A stretch of 43,304 bases of DNA from Acidimicrobiales bacterium (GTDB taxonomy: Bacteria > Actinomycetota > Acidimicrobiia > Acidimicrobiales > SZUA-35), in NCBI GenBank assembly GCA_020629155.1, contig JAHDDW010000017.1, positions 1 through 43,304 of the forward strand, read 5' to 3'. The notes under the pieces were generated by a model that worked only from the letters and a program-made list of their open reading frames with translations, was not told the DNA's origin and did no database searches. Below are positions 1-7,999 of this stretch, one piece after another. Position 1 is the stretch's first letter. Every line of letters starts with the position of its first letter. The position numbers and the translations under genes are program-made.

Positions 1-254
1 ACACGCTTGTCGATTTCTTTTTTAAGAATTTCAGCACACTCTTCGAAGCGTTTTTCTAAACACCAATTGTGTGCACATCTCAAGTGCTCGTCAGTCATAT
101 CGCGAACCTTGTATGTGCAGTTGTTAGAGCGCCACTTGGGGGTTTTGCGATTGAGCCTATTAAACATGTTTGACTCTAACGACTCAAATCGATCATCACC
201 ATACATGGAGTAATCCATTTGATCATAGTAGCGCTCTAACTCCAGATCGGCCAT
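1..254 (-). CDS. Hypothetical protein, 3' end cut by window edge
   Basis: An open leftward frame starts at ATG 254-252 and stays open to base 1, giving 84 codons. It starts one base after the TGA of the upstream gene (258-256), so the two are almost certainly translationally coupled. The visible part begins MADLELERYYDQMDY and is rich in acidic, basic and aromatic residues. It has three cysteines between about residues 42 and 74, too irregularly spaced for a clear zinc finger. There is no signal peptide or membrane segment. I do not recognise the family. Its place at the downstream end of the polymerase/helicase operon suggests a small replication-associated phage protein, which is inference only. 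Confidence 0.75.
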   Translation of the reverse strand, partial: MADLELERYYDQMDYSMYGDDRFESLESNMFNRLNRKTPKWRSNNCTYKVRDMTDEHLRCAHNWCLEKRFEECAEILKKEIDKR

Positions 255-255
255 T

Positions 256-588
256 TCACCCATCAGGCTTCTCCACGTTCAATTTGCTGAACGCTATTGC
301 ACGCATGTCTTCGAGATGTCGTGCGCCTTGGCTTGCGTCAGAAACACCTGTCGGCCTAATGCCTAGCGCCCACATTTTATTCATCAACATCTTCATACCG
401 TGGTGACTTACCCGCATGGTAGGGTTTGAAGGCATAAGCCCGTTAGGTTCATGCTCGGTGACTTCAACCGGATTTGCTATATATGTTTTACCGTTCGAGT
501 GGTGACAGTACCCGTAAATTTCTATACCACCGCCCCAGTGCATATCCCTAACGTCAAGGTCTAAGTATTCGTCTTCGTTATTTCTCAT
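256..588 (-). CDS. Small phage protein downstream of SNF2 helicase
   Basis: The gene encodes 110 residues and its ATG (588-586) overlaps the SNF2 stop codon in an ATGA arrangement, so it is coupled to the helicase. The N-terminal half holds glycine, histidine and tyrosine (HWGGGIEIYGYCHHSNG near residues 17-33). The C-terminal half ends in a helix with QGARHLEDMRAIAF, a style I associate with small unnamed phage proteins beside replication genes. There are no transmembrane segments and no catalytic motif I can name. Function is unknown, and the operon position argues for an accessory replication or recombination role. Confidence 0.75.
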   Translation of the reverse strand: MRNNEDEYLDLDVRDMHWGGGIEIYGYCHHSNGKTYIANPVEVTEHEPNGLMPSNPTMRVSHHGMKMLMNKMWALGIRPTGVSDASQGARHLEDMRAIAFSKLNVEKPDG

Positions 589-2039
589 TTCTTTGATCTC
601 CTATTTAAGTCGTCAAGTAAGTGGTTTTGTATTTTCGTTTTTGTTCTTAGTGCACCAACAATCTTCTGTTCTACTGAATTAGCTATGCACAAGTAGTTGA
701 TGGTCACGCCTCTGTTTTGTCCAGGTCTAAATACACGACCAACAAATTGATCGTGCACTTCCAAGTCCCATATATTTGAAAAGTAGATGATCGTTGCACC
801 ACCGTACTGTAGGTTTAGCCCGTGCGATGCTCCCGCAATCTGTACAGCTAAGTTTGCGATTTCTCCACGGTTCCAACGCTCAACAATTTCCAGTGTGTCG
901 TGGTCTTTTATGAACACCATGTCAGGGAAACGTTTGCGCAATCGTTCTTCATCACTCTTAAACCAGTAGCCGATGATTAAGGATTCGTTACCTTCAGCAA
1001 CTTCCATAATTTCTTCTAGCGCGTCTAGCTTGACGGTGTGAACTTCTTCCCATTTACCTTTAACGTAATCCAGGTCTTCAGGATCGCCAACAATCACAGC
1101 ACCGTTAGCAAACTGTTGCAGCTTCATTCGTAATGACGCTGTGTTAGGCGCAAGGATATCTTCGCCGTTGTCCAGCTCTAACAAGAAGTTCTTTTCTAGG
1201 TAGTCATATTGCTTGCGTACTTTAGGCGGCAGTGCTAATTCAATTGGGTTATAAATGATATCCGGCATATCAATATAATCCGTGGTGATCAACACCTTGA
1301 CTAAGTTTGCTAACTTTTTGTATATCTTCTTTCTTGACGACTTGCGTATCTCAGGCTTTTCAAATCGTGACGCGTTAGCTCTGGCCTGAAAGTGTGTCCT
1401 AATGTACGCATCGAAAGAACGTCCTAACGCTTCGCCGTCATCCAGCAAACATATCTGACTCCATAAGTTTCCAAGACCGTTTGCTGCCGGTGTTGCAGTC
1501 AGTAAATAGATACGCTTTATAGGGCTACGTATACGTCGAAGTCCACCTCCGCGTTTAACAGCTTCGCGTCGAGTGAATTTGCGAAGGGCTTTAAATCGCT
1601 TGGACGAATTGTTTTTAAACAGTGAAGACTCATCCAACACCACGGTGTCGAATGGCCAGTCCGCTATTTTGGGATACAGGCTTAACAACCATAGTAAGTT
1701 CTCGACATTGATAACTACTATCTCGGCATTACTGTTTATTGCCGCCAGTCTTTTATCGACTGGGCCAAGTGCTAACGCTACGTTCAGATATCTTGTGTGG
1801 GACCAGTTTTTTGCTTCTGTGTGCCAGACTGTTTCAGCCACACGCTTCGGAGCGACAATAAGCGTACGCCTTGATAACCCCAACGCATCCAGAATGGCTA
1901 TGGCAGTTAGTGTGACAATAGTCTTGCCTAAGCCTAAGCCCATAAACAATCCGCAGCGTTTCTTGAACACCGCGTACATACTCATAACAACTTGATAGCT
2001 GCGTAGGTCTTTCCATCTAAGCATTGTGTTGCTCAACAA
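585..2039 (-). CDS. SNF2-family DNA helicase/translocase
   Basis: A 484-residue superfamily 2 ATPase of the compact phage SNF2 type. Visible motifs are Walker A GLGLGKT (residues 34-40), motif Ia IVAPKRV, a DESS Walker B box (136-139), motif III LTATP (180-184), and motif VI QFVGRVFRPGQ (431-441) carrying the arginine finger. An arginine/lysine-rich loop (about 157-175) precedes motif III. Enzymes of this family use ATP to translocate on or remodel double-stranded DNA. The start overlaps the VRR-NUC gene by 23 bases; an alternative ATG at residue 6 (2024) still overlaps. The adjacent VRR-NUC and polymerase genes suggest a role in phage replication or recombination-dependent DNA processing. 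Confidence 0.93.
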   Translation of the reverse strand: MLSNTMLRWKDLRSYQVVMSMYAVFKKRCGLFMGLGLGKTIVTLTAIAILDALGLSRRTLIVAPKRVAETVWHTEAKNWSHTRYLNVALALGPVDKRLAAINSNAEIVVINVENLLWLLSLYPKIADWPFDTVVLDESSLFKNNSSKRFKALRKFTRREAVKRGGGLRRIRSPIKRIYLLTATPAANGLGNLWSQICLLDDGEALGRSFDAYIRTHFQARANASRFEKPEIRKSSRKKIYKKLANLVKVLITTDYIDMPDIIYNPIELALPPKVRKQYDYLEKNFLLELDNGEDILAPNTASLRMKLQQFANGAVIVGDPEDLDYVKGKWEEVHTVKLDALEEIMEVAEGNESLIIGYWFKSDEERLRKRFPDMVFIKDHDTLEIVERWNRGEIANLAVQIAGASHGLNLQYGGATIIYFSNIWDLEVHDQFVGRVFRPGQNRGVTINYLCIANSVEQKIVGALRTKTKIQNHLLDDLNRRSKK

Positions 2040-2361
2040 ACAGACTTAATTTTTTCTCATCAAAATCACACAGAATGCAAGTGTCCAGATATGCTTTGCC
2101 AATCTCAATGTCATCGCAAACTAAGACGGGGTATCCGACAGCTTTGAGTTTCTTATGCTCGCGTTGTTGTGCTGGAGTTGCGGACTCACCAGTTTTCTTA
2201 AACTCGATAAATGCTGTGCGACTGTCTTTGAAGAAGATGTAATCCGGTGCAGCACGACGATTTTCGTTGACGTACTTACGAGCAAGGAACAAATTCTCCC
2301 GTGCGTAATTAACGACGGACGCTTGAATGACACTTTCGGTTAGCCTATTCTTTTTTGGCAT
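2017..2361 (-). CDS. VRR-NUC domain nuclease
   Basis: A 114-residue stand-alone VRR-NUC nuclease, a branch of the PD-(D/E)XK superfamily and close to the usual single-domain phage length. The N-terminal glutamate (E9), the APD segment (39-41 region, D40), the IEFKK core (52-56, with the E-x-K catalytic pair) and downstream glutamines (65-66) are all visible, so it looks intact. Known VRR-NUC phage proteins cleave branched DNA such as Holliday junctions. The gene overlaps its upstream neighbour by 17 bases and the SNF2 helicase by 23. That order (polymerase, HNH-like, VRR-NUC, SNF2) is a familiar phage replication cassette. Confidence 0.9.
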   Translation of the reverse strand: MPKKNRLTESVIQASVVNYARENLFLARKYVNENRRAAPDYIFFKDSRTAFIEFKKTGESATPAQQREHKKLKAVGYPVLVCDDIEIGKAYLDTCILCDFDEKKLSLFVEQHNA

Positions 2362-2863
2362 TGCGTTCTTCCCGCACGGCGCGTCGTCGCGCTCGCATCG
2401 TGGCGTTGATAGTTGCCGCTTTAATTAGGTCAAGTCTCGGCTCCGTGTCTTCCCAACGAATGTTAGTGATGTCTACGTTTAGGGGGTTGCCGTCAGCATA
2501 GATAACGTAACTTGTACGACGGTTCAATTTAGGCTGCTCAAAGAACGCCATTAGCATAAGTTCTGCTACTGGCATGATGGTGTGGAGACCGTCGTTATCA
2601 GTCACACGAACTAGCAGTTGCCCTTTAACGAACCGAACTGACAACGCAGTAAGCACAAGCCTGAAGAAAGAGCCGTTAGCGTTCTCATCGGACAGTATGC
2701 GACCGTTAAACACCAGACCTTGCGAACTGATTACATATCGCATGTGGCCAGGAATAGGTCGCAGTATGTGCTTAGGGTTGGTGACTACATTCTTTTTATA
2801 ATTGACATCCAACTTTGTTTTTGAACCTTCTAAGAATTTATACATGATCTTTATGTATCCCAA
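2345..2863 (-). CDS. HNH/NUMOD4-fold-like protein, catalytic histidines apparently lost
   Basis: The protein has 172 residues, or 166 if it starts at the second ATG (2845), which overlaps the polymerase stop by only 8 bases and may be the real start. The central part follows the layout of phage HNH homing-type endonucleases: YVISSQGLVF (about 43-52), MPVAELMLMAFFEQP, then YADGNPLNVDITNIRW. In active members the last segment normally reads N-H-x-D-G-x-x-x-N; here the histidine position is YA, so the beta-beta-alpha metal site looks degenerate. The C-terminus is a basic helix rich in arginine. It may be a DNA-binding protein derived from an HNH nuclease; family assignment is by pattern only. 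Confidence 0.6.
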   Translation of the reverse strand: MGYIKIMYKFLEGSKTKLDVNYKKNVVTNPKHILRPIPGHMRYVISSQGLVFNGRILSDENANGSFFRLVLTALSVRFVKGQLLVRVTDNDGLHTIMPVAELMLMAFFEQPKLNRRTSYVIYADGNPLNVDITNIRWEDTEPRLDLIKAATINATMRARRRAVREERNAKKE

Positions 2864-5174
2864 TATCAGCCGCTTTCTCTTTTGTCTTATCGATATAAAA
2901 TTCGTAATCGATATTCGAAGGGAAGTCGTCTGGTAACTTGTTTATTAGTTCTGCATTTTCAGACAGTGGCACTTTGTTTCCCGACGTGGCGTAAGTAATC
3001 GGTTCGCCATTAGTAGCCAAGTACCACCGCACTGTTCCACCTACAGCTTTGCCTTTCCATATCGCACCGCCTTTGACTTTTTGAATAGCAGCAAACTGTG
3101 CAATATCCCTGCATGAGCGGATTGTGTCTTCTATTGCTACGCCGTCTTCTATAAGGGCTTTGATGGCTGCCACCATGATTCTAAACTTAGGGTTCTTACG
3201 AAGCCCGTCCGACGCGTAGAAGCCTTTGCCTTTAAATTTTCCTTCAGTAGTCAGCGCTAGGTAGTTGTTGACATCTTGGCTGTGAATGCTTCGATACTGA
3301 GTTTCTTCTAACTCAAGTCTTGTCGCTTTCTCCCACTCTTTAACCATCTCAAGCATGTGTTGGTGATGGTTTTCGCTCGGGCTATGAACGACAATGCCGT
3401 CCGTGTTAGCGCTAACCACTTTGCACCGCGTGTGGTAGTGGATAGTTTCAATGAGCAATAGCAAACAGAGCTGACCAGAAACCGTTGTCTGCAATAGCAG
3501 TTGTGGATCGTATAGCGCTGAATACTTAGAACCGAACTTACCGAAAGAAGAGTTCAAAACGATCTTGAGTGAGTCAGCCGTCGTTTTATCACCACTCTTT
3601 TTTGCTTCAACACGCTGTGTTCGAATGTTCGAGTACACTTCCGTAAACGCTTCGCCTAAATGTTCCGGTCGGAAGCCGTATTGAATAATCATTTCAGGGT
3701 AGTAGCTGGTGACATCCAATTCACACAGTCGTTCGGTTGTGTCTGCAATAACGGCTCGCGACTTTTCGCAAGAGTGCAGACCGCCCGAACCCATTTGATA
3801 TTCCATCCCTTCGTACTTGACCACCTTGCCGAACTCAGGTGGGATTAACATGGCGTCTTTGTCGCTTAGTGTGAACCTTGCGATAATTGCGTTGGCCAAT
3901 GCACGAGACATCTCCGGTGATCGAAACGCAAAGCCTGACGGGTTACTGTCTTTCAACAGCCTGTCTATCATTTTCTTCATACGAACTTCGTCACCCGCTT
4001 TGGCGGCGTCCACGTACGGACGATGTTTGATGTTTAGCGCTTTAATAATCGGCGCTATGTCAAACGTTTCTGCGAACGCTTTTAAATCCTTCAGTGTCGG
4101 TGTGCTTTGTTGGTCTTTGGATATGTCACGGTTTTCAGCGGCAATGCGATTGATGTACGCGCATATACCTTCGTAGGTCATGACTTCGATTTCACGAGCC
4201 GTCAATTTGTCTACTGTGAGGTATTGGTTTGGATTCAACTTAGAGCGAATCGTTTTTGCAACCGTCACAGTGGGGTCCGGCGTGCTCTTACGTTCGTCGT
4301 AGTAAGCCCGCAATCCATTGACAATGCCACTTTGAATTTGAGAACCCACTAGCCGCCGTGCGTTCGTTGTCGCATCGACAGCGTCATACATAGCTTGCAA
4401 CAAAGCAGCCCGAACCAGTGGTGTATCTGTTTTGATAACGTCCGGCACGTGATACTTATAAAAGGGCTTCGCTTCAACAGCGAACTTAGGTGTTTCTACA
4501 CCACGGTTGTTTAACTCACTCTTTAAAACCATCTCGGCTATTTGCGGATCAGACTTGGATATCAAATCCAAGTCGTACATGTCGCCGAGTTCTCGCCGTA
4601 AGCCTATCTCCGGTCGCAATTTTTCGAACAGTATTGCAGTAGTGGTCAGATCGTTAAGGCAGTAGCTATACGACGCGTCTGCCATACGCTTTGATATTGG
4701 AAGATTGGGATCGAACGGCAAGTCTTGCAGCTTAGGTGCATCTAAGCGACCGCCGTAGATTTTCAACGACGCAATACCTGGAGCTAATGGTGCGATGTCG
4801 ATGTGTCGATAGTGCGGTGTGTTTAAACCGAACTCGTTGGCCACATTCCAAGGCGCTAACTTGTCGCCGTAGATAAGAAACTTAGAGACTTCGTACAGTT
4901 CACCGCAACTAAATCCTTGTTGGTATGCTTGCACAAGCCATTGATCGTACGCTATACCATTAAAGGACACATTAATGCCCGAATCTAAATGACCTTTGAG
5001 TTGTTTCCTATCGCGACCTATAGGTTCATTGTCAAATAATTCCCAACGCCATACTTGCTTGGTCTTAATGTCTTCGAACAACACCATGAACCAGTTGGAT
5101 ACGCACTCGACATCAAACGTTCGTATTGGCACGGTCAGCTCTCCATTTGAGGTATTGGAAACGAATCTCACCAC
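2838..5174 (-). CDS. Family B DNA polymerase with 3'-5' exonuclease
   Basis: A 778-residue replicative polymerase. Proofreading motifs are present: Exo I FDVE (20-23), Exo II NGIAYD (72-77), Exo III YCLND (171-175). The polymerase half has a GGLHS-type loop (464-468), motif A DVTSYYP (487-493, matching DxxSLYP), motif B KIVLNSSFG (537-545), and motif C with NTDG (590-593) instead of DTDS. The aspartate equivalent to the essential second Asp remains. These are family B, not family A, signatures. The annotated start is GTG at 5174, but GTG at 5132 has a better ribosome site (GGAGAG six bases upstream) and would place Exo I right at the N-terminus, as is common in phage enzymes. Confidence 0.9.
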   Translation of the reverse strand: MVRFVSNTSNGELTVPIRTFDVECVSNWFMVLFEDIKTKQVWRWELFDNEPIGRDRKQLKGHLDSGINVSFNGIAYDQWLVQAYQQGFSCGELYEVSKFLIYGDKLAPWNVANEFGLNTPHYRHIDIAPLAPGIASLKIYGGRLDAPKLQDLPFDPNLPISKRMADASYSYCLNDLTTTAILFEKLRPEIGLRRELGDMYDLDLISKSDPQIAEMVLKSELNNRGVETPKFAVEAKPFYKYHVPDVIKTDTPLVRAALLQAMYDAVDATTNARRLVGSQIQSGIVNGLRAYYDERKSTPDPTVTVAKTIRSKLNPNQYLTVDKLTAREIEVMTYEGICAYINRIAAENRDISKDQQSTPTLKDLKAFAETFDIAPIIKALNIKHRPYVDAAKAGDEVRMKKMIDRLLKDSNPSGFAFRSPEMSRALANAIIARFTLSDKDAMLIPPEFGKVVKYEGMEYQMGSGGLHSCEKSRAVIADTTERLCELDVTSYYPEMIIQYGFRPEHLGEAFTEVYSNIRTQRVEAKKSGDKTTADSLKIVLNSSFGKFGSKYSALYDPQLLLQTTVSGQLCLLLLIETIHYHTRCKVVSANTDGIVVHSPSENHHQHMLEMVKEWEKATRLELEETQYRSIHSQDVNNYLALTTEGKFKGKGFYASDGLRKNPKFRIMVAAIKALIEDGVAIEDTIRSCRDIAQFAAIQKVKGGAIWKGKAVGGTVRWYLATNGEPITYATSGNKVPLSENAELINKLPDDFPSNIDYEFYIDKTKEKAADIGIHKDHV

Positions 5175-5207
5175 CGATAATGAGCACGCCTAACAAAGCC
5201 ATGAAAA

Positions 5208-5558
5208 TCATGAGAGTGCTTCTTGTATAAAACCGCCGACATCCATTTGATGTTCAGCAGCAAAGCGTAATAGGCGAATCATTAGCGAACCGATGTGCGC
5301 TTCACTCGCATAAAACTCTTCATTTAAAACATGTAGAGTGTCTGGGTCTCTTTTCATCACCTGCCATAAGTCGCTGACATCGCCGTGCATAGCAGTGATA
5401 TGCTTATCGACTTCGATGCCGTCAGACCAATCGTTATTAGAGATACCAGACGATCTTGCTGCACTTCCGAGATTGTTAATAATCTCTCTTAGATCGTTTG
5501 GGATTTGCGCTGGTTCGCGAGTAGCTTTGTGAACTACTTTGAGATGGGATACTGACAT
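5208..5558 (-). CDS. MazG-like all-alpha protein, metal ligands altered
   Basis: A 116-residue protein with an AGGTGT ribosome site before its ATG. The C-terminal half (about 57-115) follows the helical pattern of MazG/phage nucleotide pyrophosphohydrolases: a first helix DVSDLWQVMK where active enzymes have ExxE, then NEEFYASEAHIGSLMIRLL where they have E-x-x-D, then AAEHQMDVGGFIQEAL, very like the family's terminal segment. The acidic ligand pairs are DxxD and E-A-H, so catalysis is doubtful. It is the first gene of the leftward polymerase operon. It could be an inactive structural homologue or a divergent pyrophosphohydrolase. The fold assignment rests on pattern alone. Confidence 0.55.
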   Translation of the reverse strand: MSVSHLKVVHKATREPAQIPNDLREIINNLGSAARSSGISNNDWSDGIEVDKHITAMHGDVSDLWQVMKRDPDTLHVLNEEFYASEAHIGSLMIRLLRFAAEHQMDVGGFIQEALS

Positions 5559-5979
5559 TGTATTGACACCTGTTTTTGATGTCTAAATTATGCCCGTGTT
5601 AGGTGTTCTAATCTACGACGCGTACGCCAAAATGTGAACGTGTTAGATAAGAAATACGACGCAGTTTTAACACCACGTCTCAGATTATCTCAACGCCGTA
5701 CACCGTGTATACAACTATACAAGTCTGACCCCCTTTAAAATCAAAGGTTTAAGTGTAGTGTTGCGTGCTCGCCTCCGGCACCAGCGCACTAAAATCAATA
5801 ACTTAGCAGGAGTTCACAGAACGTAACAAAACTTAGAATACTGTCGCAACTTATTGATAATATACGGGTTCATTTAGCAACGGGAAGACCGATATAAATC
5901 AGACAGTAACAGCATATCTCAAAATGCTACGCCAAATTTACGACTTTTTCGGAAGTCGCGTTGTAGTTGGGGAGGACCA
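5559..5979. promoter_or_regulatory. Divergent control region and probable attP area
   Basis: A 421-base gap lies between the leftward polymerase operon and the rightward integrase, so promoters in both directions must sit here. It holds a repeated composite element (CGTGTTAG at 5595-5602 and 5639-5646; TACGACGC at 5614-5621 and 5655-5662), an inverted GTATA/TATAC pair near 5708-5722, and GCCTCCGGCACCA at 5771-5783, which resembles the acceptor end of a tRNA-Leu gene. Just before the integrase ribosome site is a small hairpin, CGACTT/AAGTCG. Integrase arm sites and attP are usually placed like this, but the core cannot be fixed without the bacterial junction. Confidence 0.45.
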
Positions 5980-6999
5980 ATGAGCACAATAACTAAAATA
6001 GTTCTGAAGAACGGCAAAGCACGATACAAGGCCGAAGTCAGTGTGAACAAGGTTCGAGACTCCGCAAGGTTCGACACACGCTTAGAAGCGAAGCGATGGG
6101 CCAACGAACGAGAGATAGAACTCTCAGACTCTCCAAACAAAATAGTTAAGGGTAAAACCACCACGGATGTCTTCGAGCGCTACGCTCGGGAGATCACCCC
6201 CACGAAGAGGGGTGCAAAGTGGGAGCAAATACGCCTCCGTAATCTCACTGAGTCGGTTTTAGCGGATATCCCGCTAGAAAGACTTGGTTCCCACCACTTA
6301 GAGGCTTACAGAGCCGAGCTGGAAGCCCGAGGGCTTGCGCCTAACAGTGTCATACGGGAGTTGGCAATCGCTAAGACAGCGATCCGGCAGGCAACACACA
6401 AATCGTGGTCATGGTTAAAGCGCTATCCGTGGCACGGCGTGGAGATGCCGGAACCTGGAGATGCTAGAGATGTACTGATAACACCGTTCGAAGTACAACG
6501 AATCGTGGTGTTCGGTAAGATCGATGAAGAGGGTGTTGTCACCACCTACACACAGCAGGTTGCAATAGCGTTCTTGTTGGCTATTGAAACTGCGATGCGC
6601 TTAGGCGAACTCACTAAGGCTGACAGAGCCGATATCGATCTGGATAGTAAAGTCTGGTATATACCAAAAGAGAATGCCAAGACATCCAAGTCTCGGTCAG
6701 TCCCGTTATCACCCAAGGCAATCGAACTTATAAAACGACTACCTGAGAGATTGGATGGAAAGCTATTCGGGGTTTCGTCCTCCACTGCTAGCGTTCTTTT
6801 TAGACGAATAAAAGAGAACGCTCGCATTAAAAGGAACATTACGTTCCACGATACGCGACACTTGGCGCTAACTCGTATGTCTGAAATTTTCGATCTCATG
6901 GAGTTATGTCGGATATCTGGACACGCTAATCCGAAACAACTGATGACGTACTACAACAAATCAGTTTCGGACATGGCAGAAAAGTTCGAGCCTGCTTGA
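5980..6999 (+). CDS. int: Tyrosine site-specific integrase
   Basis: A 339-residue phage integrase with a strong GGAGG site just before the ATG. Layout is standard: N-terminal arm-binding domain (1-60), SAM-like core-binding domain (about 61-160), and a catalytic domain with Arg in TAMRLGEL (R207), a beta-hairpin lysine in KTSKSRS (234-240), H-x-x-R in FHDTRH (H290, R293), the SGHAN histidine (H315), and nucleophile Tyr in TYYNKS (324 or 325). All catalytic residues are present, so the element should be capable of integration. The gene runs opposite to its neighbours, and its last 49 bases overlap the convergent excisionase-like gene. Confidence 0.96.
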   Translation: MSTITKIVLKNGKARYKAEVSVNKVRDSARFDTRLEAKRWANEREIELSDSPNKIVKGKTTTDVFERYAREITPTKRGAKWEQIRLRNLTESVLADIPLERLGSHHLEAYRAELEARGLAPNSVIRELAIAKTAIRQATHKSWSWLKRYPWHGVEMPEPGDARDVLITPFEVQRIVVFGKIDEEGVVTTYTQQVAIAFLLAIETAMRLGELTKADRADIDLDSKVWYIPKENAKTSKSRSVPLSPKAIELIKRLPERLDGKLFGVSSSTASVLFRRIKENARIKRNITFHDTRHLALTRMSEIFDLMELCRISGHANPKQLMTYYNKSVSDMAEKFEPA

Positions 7000-7253
7000 G
7001 TTTTTCCCCACTGCATACCCCAATGCACAATGTCAATAGGTCGCCAACGTTTGATGCTTGATCGAACGCTGGTTGGCACATTACAGGGAAGCGGGAAGTG
7101 GTCAAGTAACATCATCCTTCTGACGGTCATGGTGGAGCATCCAAAGTAAGTAGCTATGTTATCTAAACCCCATAGCGAGGCTGACAACAAGTCTAATTGA
7201 TTTTGGATTCTGTTTAGTTTTGATAAGAATGTATCAATATCAATGGCTGCCAT
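6951..7253 (-). CDS. AlpA/excisionase-like helix-turn-helix protein
   Basis: A 100-residue protein with a winged-helix/MerR-type DNA-binding segment at about 28-60: LWGLDNIATYFGCSTMTVRR, followed by a proline-containing turn and SIKRWRPIDIVHW, where AlpA-like proteins show a comparable K-W-x-x-x-x-I-x-x-W end. Family members act as excisionases or transcription regulators. The 3' end overlaps the integrase 3' end by 49 bases in convergent orientation. Integrase and excisionase would therefore come from opposing promoters and form antisense 3' ends. No strong ribosome site is seen before the ATG. Excisionase is the most likely role, by position and fold. Confidence 0.7.
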   Translation of the reverse strand: MAAIDIDTFLSKLNRIQNQLDLLSASLWGLDNIATYFGCSTMTVRRMMLLDHFPLPCNVPTSVRSSIKRWRPIDIVHWGMQWGKTQAGSNFSAMSETDLL

Positions 7254-7322
7254 AGTACATCTTGTATATTGCTAATCGGAACCACAAGTTAGCAAAATAA
7301 ACGCCATTGATTTTGCTATTAT

Positions 7323-7359
7323 GTCGAAAGTCATAGTTATTTTAACTATGACTTTCGAC
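7323..7359. repeat. Perfect 17-bp inverted repeat with 3-base loop
   Basis: Arms 7323-7339 (GTCGAAAGTCATAGTTA) and 7343-7359 are exact reverse complements around TTT. The element lies just beyond the stop of the leftward DUF2815 gene and before the excisionase-like gene. Neither strand shows a U-run after the stem, so it is not a classic intrinsic terminator. It could be a factor-dependent terminator, an RNA-stability hairpin, or a protein-binding palindrome. The remaining bases from 7254 to 7372 hold nothing else I can identify. Confidence 0.85.
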
Positions 7360-7372
7360 TCATAAAGTATCG

Positions 7373-7999
7373 CTAGATGTCCTCTTCGCCAAATTCCTCA
7401 ACATCGTCATCGTCGTCAACGTCATCGTCGTCGAGATCGGCAAAGTCATCGGCTGATGCTTTACCGCCACCACCTGACAACGGATCGCCGTGGTTACGAT
7501 GTCGGACACCGTTGAGATTAGCGTTGATACGCTTGCCCCACTGGTTATCTTGAATCCATATTGACAACATAACGTCAGCGAATGACCCCGAGTAGATAAG
7601 ACCGGAGTCTTCATCGGTTGGGTTTTTAGCTTTATCAAGCAGTGTTGGTTTTTGCTTGTTAGCACCCTTAACAGCCCAATGACCGTGGTGTGCTTCGCTT
7701 TCAGTTGAATCTCCGTCGCGGAAGAAACACTTATCGCTGTCGCCCCACTTGTCCTTAGTAACCATTTTCTTCAATGGTGCAGGGATTTTATCTTTGGAAC
7801 CGTACTTATCGACCAGTGCTTTTACACACTTCTTTCGGATGGACTCAGACATTTCTTCGTCATCCTTTGAGAGCAGCATCGTACATTCATACTTGTCTGA
7901 CTCTTTGCCTTCAAACACACCTTTCTGATGCACGTAGCAATAAGAAAGGCGAACGTTAGAGAGAAGGATTTTTTGTTGCTTGGCTTGTTGCGCAGCCAT
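7373..7999 (-). CDS. DUF2815 family single-stranded DNA-binding protein
   Basis: A 208-residue protein with AAAGGAAT before the ATG. The N-terminal part (QKILLSNVRLSYCYVHQ), the PTEDS/GLIYSG region and the WGKRINANLNGVRH segment match the DUF2815 phage family, which has an OB-like fold related to T7 gp2.5-type ssDNA-binding proteins. The C-terminus is extremely acidic (about 182-208, mostly Asp/Glu), the usual tail by which phage SSBs contact polymerase and helicase. Length is typical. It sits beside a DUF2800 nuclease, a common pairing. It probably coats single strands at the phage fork. Confidence 0.88.
   Translation of the reverse strand: MAAQQAKQQKILLSNVRLSYCYVHQKGVFEGKESDKYECTMLLSKDDEEMSESIRKKCVKALVDKYGSKDKIPAPLKKMVTKDKWGDSDKCFFRDGDSTESEAHHGHWAVKGANKQKPTLLDKAKNPTDEDSGLIYSGSFADVMLSIWIQDNQWGKRINANLNGVRHRNHGDPLSGGGGKASADDFADLDDDDVDDDDDVEEFGEEDI

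Noticed and set aside
1573-1995. Plus-strand ORF of 140 codons over the SNF2 gene
   Set aside because: Shadow frame of a clearly conserved helicase; no independent start signal.
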